Shown in pieces: positions 30,160 to 37,856 of a DNA stretch of 64,000 nucleotides. The DNA is taken from NCBI RefSeq assembly GCF_010725485.1, contig NZ_AP022598.1, positions 3,100,001 to 3,164,000 on the forward strand. The letters run 5' to 3'. The notes below the pieces were generated by a model. The model ran no database searches. It saw nothing but the letters and a program-made list of their open reading frames with translations, and was not told the origin of the DNA. The stretch is from Mycolicibacterium parafortuitum. Lineage in GTDB: Bacteria > Actinomycetota > Actinomycetes > Mycobacteriales > Mycobacteriaceae. The first letter of the stretch is position 1, and every line of letters begins with the position of its first letter. A program made the translations under genes and the position numbers.

Positions 30160-30942
30160 GTGTCCAGACGAGAAGACGGCCGGCTCGACGACGAATTGCG
30201 CCCTGTCAGCATCACCCGCGGTTTCACCACCCATCCGGCGGGGTCGGTGCTGGTGGAATTCGGCCAGACCCGGGTGATGTGCACCGCCAGCGTGACCGAG
30301 GGCGTGCCCCGCTGGCGTAAGGGCTCAGGGCAGGGCTGGCTCACCGCGGAGTACGCGATGCTGCCGGCAGCCACCCATGACCGGTCCGACCGGGAATCGG
30401 TCAAGGGCCGTGTCGGTGGCCGGACCCAGGAGATCAGCAGGCTGGTCGGCCGCTCGCTGCGGGCCTGCATCGACCTGGCAGCGCTGGGGGAGAACACCAT
30501 CGCGATCGACTGCGACGTGCTGCAGGCCGACGGCGGCACCCGGACCGCCGCCATCACGGGCGCGTTCGTCGCGCTGTCGGACGCGGTGACCTACCTCGGT
30601 GCGGCGGGCAAGCTGTCGGATCCGCGGCCCCTGTCGTGTGCGATCGCCGCGGTCAGCGTCGGTGTGGTCGACGGACGGGTGCGCGTCGACCTGCCCTACA
30701 GCGAGGATTCGCGCGCCGAGGTCGACATGAACGTCGTCGCCACCGATACCGGGACGCTTGTCGAGATCCAGGGCACCGGCGAGGGAGCGACGTTCCCACG
30801 CTCGACCCTGGACAAGATGCTCGATGCCGCGATGGCGGCGTGCGACGAGCTCTTCGAGATCCAGCGCAAGGCGCTGGAACTGCCGTATCCCGGGACGCTG
30901 CCCGAGTCCGGCGAGCCCCCGAAGAAAGCGTTCGGAAGCTGA
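30160..30942 (+). CDS. rphA: ribonuclease PH
   Basis: A 260-residue phosphorolytic 3'-5' exoribonuclease that trims tRNA 3' ends and forms a hexameric ring. The sequence is collinear with mycobacterial RNase [80 protein letters not shown] and [11 protein letters not shown]. The GTG at 30160 is preferred; the codons before it are not conserved. TAGGGT ends 7 bases upstream, suggesting leaderless transcription. The stop overlaps the rdgB start. Confidence 0.95.
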   Translation: MSRREDGRLDDELRPVSITRGFTTHPAGSVLVEFGQTRVMCTASVTEGVPRWRKGSGQGWLTAEYAMLPAATHDRSDRESVKGRVGGRTQEISRLVGRSLRACIDLAALGENTIAIDCDVLQADGGTRTAAITGAFVALSDAVTYLGAAGKLSDPRPLSCAIAAVSVGVVDGRVRVDLPYSEDSRAEVDMNVVATDTGTLVEIQGTGEGATFPRSTLDKMLDAAMAACDELFEIQRKALELPYPGTLPESGEPPKKAFGS

Positions 30943-31547
30943 GCCGGCTCCTCGTCGCGTCCCGCAATGTGAAGAAGCTCGCCGAGCTGCGTCGCGTGCT
31001 CGACGCGGCGGGATTGTCGGGACTGACGCTGCTGTCCCTCGACGACGTGCCCGCATTCGACGAAGCCCCCGAGACCGGTGCGACCTTCGAGGACAACGCG
31101 CTGGCCAAGGCGCGGGACGCGTTCACCGCAACCGGGTTGCCCGCGGTTGCCGACGATTCCGGCCTCGAAGTCGACGCCCTCAACGGGATGCCGGGCGTGC
31201 TCAGTGCGCGATGGTCCGGCAGGCACGGCGACGACCCGGCGAACACCGCGCTGCTGCTGGGTCAGCTGCGCGACGTACCCGATGACCGGCGCGGCGCGGC
31301 GTTCGTGTCGGCGTGTGCGCTGGTGCGCGGTCCCGGCGATGCCGACGCGACCGTCGTGCGGGGTGAGTGGCGAGGTGCCATCGTGCGTGAACCCCGCGGT
31401 GACGGTGGGTTCGGTTACGACCCGGTGTTCCTGCCCGCCGGTTCGGAGCGGACAGCCGCCGAGCTCACCCCGGCCGAGAAGGATGCCGCGTCGCATCGCG
31501 GGCGGGCGCTCGCGGCGCTGCTGCCGGCTTTGCGCGCACTGGTCTGA
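30939..31547 (+). CDS. rdgB: XTP/dITP pyrophosphatase with an apparent CTG start
   Basis: A 202-residue HAM1/RdgB nucleotide house-cleaning enzyme removing ITP, dITP and XTP. The conserved N-terminal SRN (residues 8-10) and later [42 protein letters not shown] and SHRGRAL are present. The only start that keeps the N-terminal strand is CTG at 30939, forming a CTGA overlap with the rphA stop. No ATG, GTG or TTG is in frame between that point and the conserved motif. The next candidate, GTG at 30969, would delete the SRN motif. The 3' 133 bases overlap the convergent acyltransferase. Confidence 0.88.
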   Translation: MSRLLVASRNVKKLAELRRVLDAAGLSGLTLLSLDDVPAFDEAPETGATFEDNALAKARDAFTATGLPAVADDSGLEVDALNGMPGVLSARWSGRHGDDPANTALLLGQLRDVPDDRRGAAFVSACALVRGPGDADATVVRGEWRGAIVREPRGDGGFGYDPVFLPAGSERTAAELTPAEKDAASHRGRALAALLPALRALV

Positions 31548-32680
31548 GGTGCGCTCACCCGGTTGAGCAGCCATGCCGCCGGGACGGTCAGCGCCAACGT
31601 CGCGGCGATCAGCCCGGGCATGGAACCGGTGAACAGCGGCCAGCGCAGCACAACATCCATCGTCACGGCCATCACCACGACGTGCACCAGGAAGATCTCG
31701 TAGGAGATCTCACCGAGCCACACCATCGGCCTGCTGCCCAGCACCCGGGTGTAGGAGTCGCGGTTGGCCAGCGCCGCCGGCGCCACGGCCAGTGTTGCGA
31801 TCACTCCATAGAGCAGCGACTTCGCCACCGGCGCCCACATCAGGTCCGGGCCGGTGAGGGTGCCGCCCACCGCGGTGGACACCACGAGATACAACGCGCA
31901 CGCGACCGGGATCGCGACGATGGCGGCGCAGCGTTTGCCCATCGCCTCCAGCACCGCGAGCGCCATGCCGCCGGCGAACCACACCAGGTGCGCCGGCAGC
32001 CACATCCCGGCGGAGTTCGGCAACACCTCGGTACCAACCACCACGAACAGCCATGCGGGTGACACCGCGGCCAGCAGCGCGATCCCGGTCAGCGCGCGGC
32101 GCGGCTGCCACCGACCCAGGCACAGCACGCGCAGGATGGCGAACGCGAGCACGGGCAGCGCGATGTAGAAGGACACCTCCACGGCCAGACTCCACATCTG
32201 CGACAAGCCGAGGTGCAGCGTCGTGGCCAGGTGGTCCTCGGCGTAGATCTGGGTGAACGTGAGGTGGCGCAGCAGTCCCGACCACGTCTGACCGGGGTTG
32301 GGTCCCGGCGTGAACACCGTGTAGATCTCGAATACCGCAATCACCACCACCAGGTAGGCGGGCAGGATACGGCGGAGTCTGCGCCGGCCGTACCGGCGCA
32401 CGGACGGCGGCGCGGTACCGCCCGCGGCGGCACGAACCCAGGGGCGGAACAGTAGAAAACCGCTGAGGACGAAGAAGATCGCCACACCGATCTCGAGCCG
32501 CGAATACATCGCGCCGAGGTAGCCGTGGTTGAGGTAACCCGTCGCGAACGCGGCGTGGGTGGCGACGACGAAGAGCGCCGCGATCGCGCGGAGCCCGGCG
32601 AGCGCCGGATCGCGGGGGGATGCGTCGCTCGGCAGCCCCGCCAGCGCGGCGCGGCAGCGCACGCCGGGGCTGGCTGACAT
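31415..32680 (-). CDS. membrane acyltransferase family 3 protein
   Basis: A 421-residue OafA/acyltransferase-3 family protein with about ten hydrophobic helices. The N-terminal signature is LAGLRAIAALFVVATHAAF, with the catalytic His in VATHA, then FFVLSGFLLFRPWV and RRRLRRILPAYLVVV. It probably moves acyl groups to a sugar or lipid at the membrane. ATG at 32680 is preferred to a GTG 6 bases upstream. The last 45 or so residues after the final helix are Ala/Ser/Arg-rich and antisense to rdgB, so they may be a read-through tail. It is not in the Rv1341-Rv1342c gap of M. tuberculosis as I recall it. Confidence 0.87.
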   Translation of the reverse strand: MSASPGVRCRAALAGLPSDASPRDPALAGLRAIAALFVVATHAAFATGYLNHGYLGAMYSRLEIGVAIFFVLSGFLLFRPWVRAAAGGTAPPSVRRYGRRRLRRILPAYLVVVIAVFEIYTVFTPGPNPGQTWSGLLRHLTFTQIYAEDHLATTLHLGLSQMWSLAVEVSFYIALPVLAFAILRVLCLGRWQPRRALTGIALLAAVSPAWLFVVVGTEVLPNSAGMWLPAHLVWFAGGMALAVLEAMGKRCAAIVAIPVACALYLVVSTAVGGTLTGPDLMWAPVAKSLLYGVIATLAVAPAALANRDSYTRVLGSRPMVWLGEISYEIFLVHVVVMAVTMDVVLRWPLFTGSMPGLIAATLALTVPAAWLLNRVSAPQTSARKAGSSAASARPRCDAASFSAGVSSAAVRSEPAGRNTGS

Positions 32681-32732
32681 CGGCACCGAGTGTAGTCAGC
32701 GTCGGCGGGGTGCAGGCCGTCTCGGCGACGGG

Positions 32733-33077
32733 CTAGATGCCGAACTGCTCCTTGATGCGCTGAGTCTGGAAATGCTCGACGATGACGCCGACCAGCGGGA
32801 TGGTGCCGGCGAGCAGCACCCCGACCGTCTTGGCGATCGGCCAGCGCACTTTCACCGCGAGGTTGGCAGTGAAGAGCAGATAGACGAAGTACACCCAGCC
32901 GTGCACGACTGCGATCCAGCCCAGCGAATCGTCGTTGAACCCGTACTTCATCACCATCTCGTAGCAGAGCGCGATCAGCCACAGGCCCGTCGCCCAGGCC
33001 AGTACGCGATATCCGGTGAGCGCTTTGCGGATCGATTCGACAGGGGTGAGCGGAGCGGGGGATTCGGGTGCGGTCAC
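32733..33077 (-). CDS. DUF3817 membrane protein (Rv1342c-like)
   Basis: A 114-residue protein with about three transmembrane helices and the DUF3817 pattern (YRVLAWATGLWLIALCYEMVMKYG, AVVHGWVYFVYLLFTANLAV, GTIPLVGVIVEH). Function unknown. It overlaps the upstream lprD stop by 4 bases and corresponds to Rv1342c. It is a paralogue of the gene at 10614. Confidence 0.86.
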   Translation of the reverse strand: MTAPESPAPLTPVESIRKALTGYRVLAWATGLWLIALCYEMVMKYGFNDDSLGWIAVVHGWVYFVYLLFTANLAVKVRWPIAKTVGVLLAGTIPLVGVIVEHFQTQRIKEQFGI

Positions 33078-33481
33078 TTGCCGGTTCCTCTTGTCTGCTG
33101 GGTGGTGTCTTCGTCGTCGGCTCGGGCCAACTCGGCCAGGTAGGCGTTGTACTCACGCAGCGCGGGATCGACGTCGTCGTCGGCGCCGGCATCCGGAGAA
33201 GGACTTGTCGGTCGCTGGGGGAGCAGTTCGGCGGGGATCTCGGTGACGGCGTCGGGCGGATGCAGTTCGGGCGGGGCTTCCTCGTAGCGCACGAACTTGA
33301 AGTACGCGTACACGCAGAAACCGGCGAACAGCGGCCACTGCATCGCATAGCCGAGGTTCTGGAAGCTGCCTGTCGTCGACTCGTAACGACTCCACTGCCA
33401 CCAGGCGAGCGCGAGGCAGCCCGCAGCGGCGGCGATCACCAACAGGATGAGCGCCGGCCTCCTACGCCGTGTAGTGGACAC
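33074..33481 (-). CDS. lprD: LprD-like membrane/lipoprotein
   Basis: A 135-residue protein corresponding in place to Rv1343c (lprD). A basic N-terminus is followed by a hydrophobic segment, LILLVIAAAAGC, ending at Cys22 in an imperfect lipobox. A second hydrophobic stretch at about 45-62 (AMQWPLFAGFCVYAYF) and a charged tail follow. The second helix makes a two-helix membrane protein as likely as a lipoprotein. GTG start. It precedes the DUF3817 gene with a 4-base overlap. Confidence 0.8.
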   Translation of the reverse strand: MSTTRRRRPALILLVIAAAAGCLALAWWQWSRYESTTGSFQNLGYAMQWPLFAGFCVYAYFKFVRYEEAPPELHPPDAVTEIPAELLPQRPTSPSPDAGADDDVDPALREYNAYLAELARADDEDTTQQTRGTGK

Positions 33482-33642
33482 AGTTCAACGGTACCGCGCG
33501 ATCCTTCGGTCGATGAATTCGTCCAGACGGGCGGTGGCGCAGTCGTTGCGCCCGGTGGCGAGCTCGTCGTGGCGGCCCCGATCTATCGCCCTGAGGCTAC
33601 GAAAGGACTCCGACACGGCAGGTTGGTACGATCGCACCCACT

Positions 33643-33726
33643 GCGGGCGTGGCGAAATTGGTTTACGCGCGGGCTTTAGGTGCCCGTGTTCGAAAGAACA
33701 TGTGGGTTCGAGTCCCACCGCCCGCA
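33643..33726 (+). tRNA. tRNA-Leu (anticodon UAG)
   Basis: An 84-base class II tRNA. Acceptor arms GCGGGCG (33643-33649) and CGCCCGC (33719-33725) pair fully, discriminator A at 33726. The anticodon stem CGGGC/GCCCG encloses TTTAGGT, giving anticodon TAG at 33677-33679. A long variable arm (TGTTC GAAA GAACA) and T-loop GTTCGAGTCC are typical of leucine tRNA. CCA is not encoded. A -10-like TACGAT lies at 33627-33632. A short CAAGA/TCTTG inverted repeat follows at 33729-33740. Confidence 0.95.
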
Positions 33727-33762
33727 CTCAAGAAGTCTTGCGATGCAACCAGATTCAGTGTC

Positions 33763-34380
33763 TCAGACCGTAAAGCCGGCGCTGGGGAACGCGGTCAGCA
33801 TCGTCGCCGCGAGATAGCGTGCGGCGCTTCCCGCCACCAGGGGTTCCCGGGCCACCAGCGGGTTGTTGGCCACGAACTTGCGGATGTGATCGATGACGTC
33901 GACCACCTGCTGACCGGCCGATGGATTGACCGGTGCGGCGAACCGGCTCAGTGGATGGATGAAACGACGGTCACCGTGCTGTGCGGTGACCTCACCCCAG
34001 AGTGCTCGGTGAAAGGTGATCAGGTCGAGTCGGGCCTGTCGTAGGGTGCCTGCCATAGCGATTCCGTCCGCGACCACCGCGACCAGGTCGCCGCGGCCAA
34101 AGGATGCGACGTGCTCACCGATGCTGAAGTCGACGGTGCCCGCCCGGACACGGCATAGCAGCACGCCCTGGGGGGCGGCCATCTCGTACCGAATGCCCGA
34201 GCTGATCTCTGCGTCGTCGAGGGTCATCGGGCCGACGCGTGTGCGCCAGATCCGGATCCAGGGATTCGCGGTCGCCTGTGTGTCCGCAAAGATGCGCATC
34301 GGGCTGTAGGAACAGGCCAGCGCCGCGGCGGCTTCGTCGAGATCTGAGGTGTTGACGAGGTACCGGCCTGCGACATCCAT
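33763..34380 (-). pseudogene. truncated AraC-type regulator (ligand-binding part only)
   Basis: A 205-residue frame matching the N-terminal AraC_binding_2 region of mycobacterial AraC regulators (IRIWRTRVGPMTLDDAEISSGIRYEMAAPQG ... VDVIDHIRKFVANNPLVAREPLVAGSAARYLAATMLTAFPSA). Whole family members are about 310-330 residues and continue directly into two helix-turn-helix motifs. Here the frame ends at FTV and the DNA-binding domain is absent; 36 bases on lies the end of tRNA-Leu. The frame itself has no internal stops, so a short ligand-binding protein could still be made. It looks like a gene cut at its 3' end, perhaps by a past integration at the tRNA. Start ATG at 34380. Confidence 0.7.
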
Positions 34381-34652
34381 GCGGTCCCGGCTCACGCGAA
34401 CTCGACCTGTGAGAACCGCACAGCGACGATCCGCCGCTCTGACTGGACCAACACGGTGGGCCCGCTCCTCATATTTGCACTCGCATGTAATTGACGACTG
34501 CGTAATACTACGCAGACATGCGGGCATGGAGGGTGTTCTAGGACCGACGGTTTCTTGCCGCTCTACGTTGCCTTCTGCGCCGTCGCGGGCCGATCCCGCA
34601 ATCTGCGTCGATCTGTCAGCGGGTGTTGCGTCCAGTGGTTACCGCGTGCGGA
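34381..34652. other. intergenic region with a perfect inverted repeat
   Basis: No gene is supported in these 272 bases between the truncated AraC-type gene and the small membrane gene. The stretch 34480-34530 is locally AT-richer. It contains CTGCGTA ATAC TACGCAG at 34499-34516, a 7-base inverted repeat with a 4-base centre, about 120 bases upstream of the truncated gene's start. It could be an operator left from the once intact regulator. Confidence 0.4.
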
Positions 34653-34916
34653 TCAAGAAGCAGCAATGCCCGGGGCCTCGGTAGCGGTAGCCGCGACATC
34701 GCTGGCCTGCGTCTTGAAGCACAAGATGCTCGCGGTGAAGCTCACCAAGGCGATAGCCCCGGCAAACGCGGCGATCAACGTCTCGGCCAGCCCCCAGCTC
34801 GCCAGGGCGAACGCCAGCGAGATGATCGCTGTGACGATCAGGAACAGCCCCGTCGTCGCCACGGTCTCGTTGAACGGATCGTCGGCGCTAAGTGCGTTGT
34901 CGGCCCTCTCGGCCAT
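34653..34916 (-). CDS. small two-helix membrane protein, SigF-type promoter
   Basis: An 87-residue protein of unknown family with two hydrophobic helices (TTGLFLIVTAIISLAFALAS and TLIAAFAGAIALVSFTASIL) between short polar ends. A perfect AGGAGG sits 5 bases before its ATG, which strongly supports expression. A SigF-like promoter lies about 40-60 bases upstream. It is probably a general-stress membrane protein. I recognise no homologue with known function. Confidence 0.72.
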   Translation of the reverse strand: MAERADNALSADDPFNETVATTGLFLIVTAIISLAFALASWGLAETLIAAFAGAIALVSFTASILCFKTQASDVAATATEAPGIAAS

Positions 34917-34952
34917 GGTTCCCTCCTGGGCAAGCTGTGGTCAGGGACGTAG

Positions 34953-34978
34953 TTACCCCTTGGTAAATCCGCGAAACC
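34953..34978 (-). promoter_or_regulatory. SigF-like promoter of the small membrane protein
   Basis: On the minus strand GGTTT (34978-34974) is followed after 15 bases by GGGTAA (34958-34953), matching the mycobacterial SigF pattern GTTT-15 to 17-GGGTA. The expected transcript would start about 30 bases before the ATG at 34916 and include the AGGAGG site. Confidence 0.6.
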
Positions 34979-35074
34979 TCGATCTCATTGCCTCGGTCTC
35001 ATTGCGTCGTCCGGGTGACGACCCTCTCGGCGTTTACGGGAGTAGTCGGTGGGGAAGCGGGGGACTCGGTACCC

Positions 35075-35953
35075 ATGACGGATCTGAGGTTTCTCGATCT
35101 ACACGGTGACCGCGTCGCATATCGCGACGTCGGCGACGGTGACGAGACGTTGTTGCTGCTGCACGGCATGGCAGGCAGCTCCGACACCTGGCGCGCGGTG
35201 ATGCCGCAGTTGTCCAAGCGGTATCGGGTGATCGCGCCGGACCTGCTCGGGCACGGGCAATCGGCGAAACCGCGGGGCGATTACTCGTTGGGGGCCTTCG
35301 CGGCGTGGTTGCGAGACCTGCTCGACGAACTGGGTGTCACGTCGGTGACCCTCGTCGGCCAGTCTCTGGGCGGCGGCGTCGCGATGCAGTTCGTCTACCA
35401 GCATCCCGATTACTGCCGGAGACTCGTGCTGATCAGCAGCGGCGGGCTCGGTCAGGACGTCGGATGGACGTTGCGACTGCTCTCCGCGCCCGGCTCGGAG
35501 CTGCTACTTCCCGCGATCACGCTTCCGCCGCTGATCAGGGCAGGCGAAAAGCTTCGGTCGTGGTTCTCGGCGGTCAACGTCGGATCGCCGCGCGGGGCGG
35601 AGATGTGGAGCGCCTACTCGTCGCTCGCCGATTCGCAGACGCGTCAGGCGTTCCTGCGCACACTGCGCTCGGTCGTGGACTACCGCGGCCAGGCGGTCAG
35701 TGCGCTCAACAAACTGCACCTCACGTCGGAACTGCCCCTGATGGTGATCTGGGGTGACCAGGACCGCATCATCCCCGTCGACCACGGTTTCGCTCTCGAT
35801 CAGCACCGGCCCGGTTGCCGAATCGAAGTGCTCGACGGTGTGGGACATTTCCCGCACGTCGAGAAGCCCGACGTCGTCGTCGATCTTCTCGACGACTTCA
35901 TCGCGCTCACGGAACAACCGAGCCGGCGGCGGCCCGAGACACCGATCAGTTGA
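35075..35953 (+). CDS. alpha/beta hydrolase
   Basis: A 292-residue alpha/beta hydrolase. The oxyanion HGMAGSSDTW, nucleophile elbow GQSLGGG, acid Asp in IWGDQDRIIPVDH and catalytic His in GVGHFPHVEKP form a complete triad. The RYRVIAPDLLGHGQSAKP motif is typical of small-molecule esterases and C-C bond hydrolases. ATG at 35075 (MTDLRFLDLHG) is preferred over a frame extending upstream without similarity. It stands alone, converging on the whiB6-like gene. Substrate unknown. Confidence 0.88.
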   Translation: MTDLRFLDLHGDRVAYRDVGDGDETLLLLHGMAGSSDTWRAVMPQLSKRYRVIAPDLLGHGQSAKPRGDYSLGAFAAWLRDLLDELGVTSVTLVGQSLGGGVAMQFVYQHPDYCRRLVLISSGGLGQDVGWTLRLLSAPGSELLLPAITLPPLIRAGEKLRSWFSAVNVGSPRGAEMWSAYSSLADSQTRQAFLRTLRSVVDYRGQAVSALNKLHLTSELPLMVIWGDQDRIIPVDHGFALDQHRPGCRIEVLDGVGHFPHVEKPDVVVDLLDDFIALTEQPSRRRPETPIS

Positions 35954-35959
35954 CCGGCG

Positions 35960-36232
35960 TCACCGCCTTCTGACCGAGAACCCGTTGCGTTCGGCCAGCG
36001 ACCGCAGCTGCTTGAGTGCGAACTGACGGTTGCGGCCCCCCTCGGGCAGCACGATTCCTGCCCACAGGCCCACTGCGCCCGGTGTCACACACGCTTCGCG
36101 TGCGCACTGCCAGCGTCGAGGGCAGGCGCGACACAGCGCTTTGGCGCCGTCGTCCGCGGTGGTGGTCCACCGGTCCGGATCCCGGGTGCACGGCGCGGCC
36201 CACGGGTCCTCTTCGATCGATAGTGGATACAT
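35960..36232 (-). CDS. whiB6: WhiB6-like iron-sulfur transcription factor
   Basis: A 90-residue Wbl protein with the four cluster cysteines Cys15, Cys34, Cys37 and Cys43 (LCRACPRRWQCARE), the GLWAGI turn and a basic C-terminal tail. The surrounding sequence (CTRDPDRWTTTADDGAKALCRACPRRW, FALKQLRSLAERNG) closely follows M. tuberculosis WhiB6 but lacks its N-terminal extension of about 30 residues. WhiB6 senses redox/NO and regulates ESX-1 genes there; no ESX gene is in this window. It is divergent from a TetR gene, with a perfect 20-base palindrome between them. Confidence 0.85.
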   Translation of the reverse strand: MYPLSIEEDPWAAPCTRDPDRWTTTADDGAKALCRACPRRWQCAREACVTPGAVGLWAGIVLPEGGRNRQFALKQLRSLAERNGFSVRRR

Positions 36233-36280
36233 CGGACCCCCATTCCCTTCCGTTCGGCCACGGTACGTTTGTATCGTAGG

Positions 36281-36300
36281 GACAATACGGCTGTATTGTC
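36281..36300. promoter_or_regulatory. palindromic operator between whiB6-like and TetR genes
   Basis: GACAATACGGCTGTATTGTC is a perfect inverted repeat of 8 bases around 4. A second, weaker symmetric site TACG/CGTA lies just left of it at 36264-36278. On the plus strand TTGTAT (36269) and TATTGT (36294) could serve as -35 and -10, so the repeat overlaps the promoter of the TetR gene. Likely bound by that TetR protein. Confidence 0.6.
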
Positions 36301-36351
36301 GAACCGGGGACGGAGCGCGTTGGGAAGGGTTTGGGAAGGCAGTTGTCTACG

Positions 36352-36978
36352 GTGACGGGTGTGATATCTGAGCCAGCCCGGGTGGGGGTCGCGGTTCCGC
36401 GAAACTTCGAGCGGATCCGCGCCGCGGCCTTACACAGCTTCGGCGAGCACGGTGCGGCGGCGACCACGATGCGCGGGGTCGCCGCGGCGGCCGGTGTCTC
36501 CCTGGGGCTGGTTCAGCATCACTTCGCGACCAAAGCGGGGCTGATCGAAGCCGTTGACGACTACGTGATGAAACTCGTGGTGTCGATGATGTCGCGGCCG
36601 CTGTCGGAGCCGCCGGTCGATTCGGTCGCCGAGATCGGGAACCGGATCACCACGATGTTCTCCGAGGAACCCGACGTCGTGGCGTACCTGGGTAGGGCAC
36701 TGGCTGACGGCAGTCCGATCGGGGCGAGAATCTTCGACACCCTGCTGGCGAGCGGCATCGCGCGCTGGCAGCAGCGCATCGACCGCGGCGAGGTGCGCCC
36801 GGATATCGACGTCACCTGGGCCGCGATCAACGGGCTCGTGCTCGCGCTCGGCGCGATCAGCCTGCGGCCGCACCTCGATCGGCACCTCGCCCAACCGTTC
36901 ATGAGCCCCCAGCAACTCGAGCGTTGGCAGCGTGCGGTGGACACCCTGTTGCGCGACGGACTGTTCCGCCACGACTGA
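36352..36978 (+). CDS. TetR-family transcriptional regulator
   Basis: A 208-residue TetR repressor. The N-terminal helix-turn-helix is FERIRAAALHSFGEHGAAATTMRGVAAAAGVSLGLVQHHFATKAGLIEAV, followed by an all-helical ligand domain. The start is uncertain: TTG 36343, GTG 36352 and GTG 36361 are all in frame after a GGGAAGG site at 36333. It probably binds the palindrome at 36281, repressing itself and perhaps the divergent whiB6-like gene. Ligand unknown. Confidence 0.87.
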   Translation: MTGVISEPARVGVAVPRNFERIRAAALHSFGEHGAAATTMRGVAAAAGVSLGLVQHHFATKAGLIEAVDDYVMKLVVSMMSRPLSEPPVDSVAEIGNRITTMFSEEPDVVAYLGRALADGSPIGARIFDTLLASGIARWQQRIDRGEVRPDIDVTWAAINGLVLALGAISLRPHLDRHLAQPFMSPQQLERWQRAVDTLLRDGLFRHD

Positions 36979-36989
36979 CCGACGGCGGG

Positions 36990-37832
36990 TCAGTCTGCGG
37001 CGTCGGCGACCCGCCTGCGATAGCTCGACGGGGTTTCGCCGCAGAACTGGGCGAACGCGCGGGTGAACGAGCTGACGCTGTCGAATCCGACCGCCGTGGC
37101 GGTCTCCTGCACCGACTGCGACGGGGCCGCGAGCAGCGCCATCGCGCGCAGCATCCGGGCATTCAGAAGATATGTGCGCCAAGGCAATCCGAGAGAGTTC
37201 GCGAACAGCCGGCGCAGCGTGCGCTCCGACACCGACACCGCGCGACTGACCTCCTCGCAGGTCACCGTGCCGAGGTGGTTTTTGGTGTAGTCCATCGCCG
37301 CCGCGACGATCGGATTGTCCGAGGTCGGCAGGCTCAGCGGGGCCTCGTGGTCGAGCGCCTCGGTCACCAGGGCCGCCAACGTGCGGAAGAACCCGTCGGA
37401 TGTCTCGTCGCCGCGCACACGTTCGATGTGCCAGCGCAGGGCGTAGATCATCATCTCCCGGATCAGCGGCGACACCGCCAGGATCCGCGCCCGGTCGCCG
37501 GCGTCGGGGATCAGGCTGCGGTCGAACATCACCGCCACGGTCTTGACGTCGGGGTTCATCACGGCCTGGTGTTCGAGGCCGGCCGGTATCCAGGCCGCCT
37601 GCTGCGGTGGCAGCAGGTAGTGGGCCGACCGGGTCTCCACTTCGACGACGCCGTGCAGCGCGTACTCGATCTGGTGCACGTCGTGCGAGTGCCAGCCGGT
37701 GATCAGCGCGTCGCCCTCGTAGAGATAGCTGCCGCCCAGCGCGTGTCCGCCCCGGCGTAGGTCGATCACCCGGCCCGCGCGAACCTTGGCCGAATCGGAC
37801 AAGTTCCTGTCCGAAGACGCAGAGACGGTCAT
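36990..37832 (-). CDS. AraC-family transcriptional regulator
   Basis: A 280-residue AraC regulator with an N-terminal cupin (GWHSHDVHQIEYALHGVVEVET, PAGLEHQAV) and a C-terminal double helix-turn-helix (residues about 175-275: VTCEEVSRAVSVSERTLRRLF ... SVQETATAVGFDSVSSFTRAFAQFCGETPSSYRR). A much longer open frame upstream is antisense to the amidohydrolase and not coding. The ATG at 37832 is only 24 bases from the divergent amidohydrolase ATG, so their promoters must reach into coding sequence or the true start lies further in. It probably controls the amidohydrolase. Confidence 0.87.
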   Translation of the reverse strand: MTVSASSDRNLSDSAKVRAGRVIDLRRGGHALGGSYLYEGDALITGWHSHDVHQIEYALHGVVEVETRSAHYLLPPQQAAWIPAGLEHQAVMNPDVKTVAVMFDRSLIPDAGDRARILAVSPLIREMMIYALRWHIERVRGDETSDGFFRTLAALVTEALDHEAPLSLPTSDNPIVAAAMDYTKNHLGTVTCEEVSRAVSVSERTLRRLFANSLGLPWRTYLLNARMLRAMALLAAPSQSVQETATAVGFDSVSSFTRAFAQFCGETPSSYRRRVADAAD

Positions 37833-37856
37833 GTCCGCAGACGGTACTACTTGGTT

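Noticed and set aside
33643..34380. Prophage or genomic island attached to tRNA-Leu
   Set aside because: No integrase, phage gene, second att repeat or compositional shift is seen within the window. Only the truncated AraC-type gene hints at a past event.
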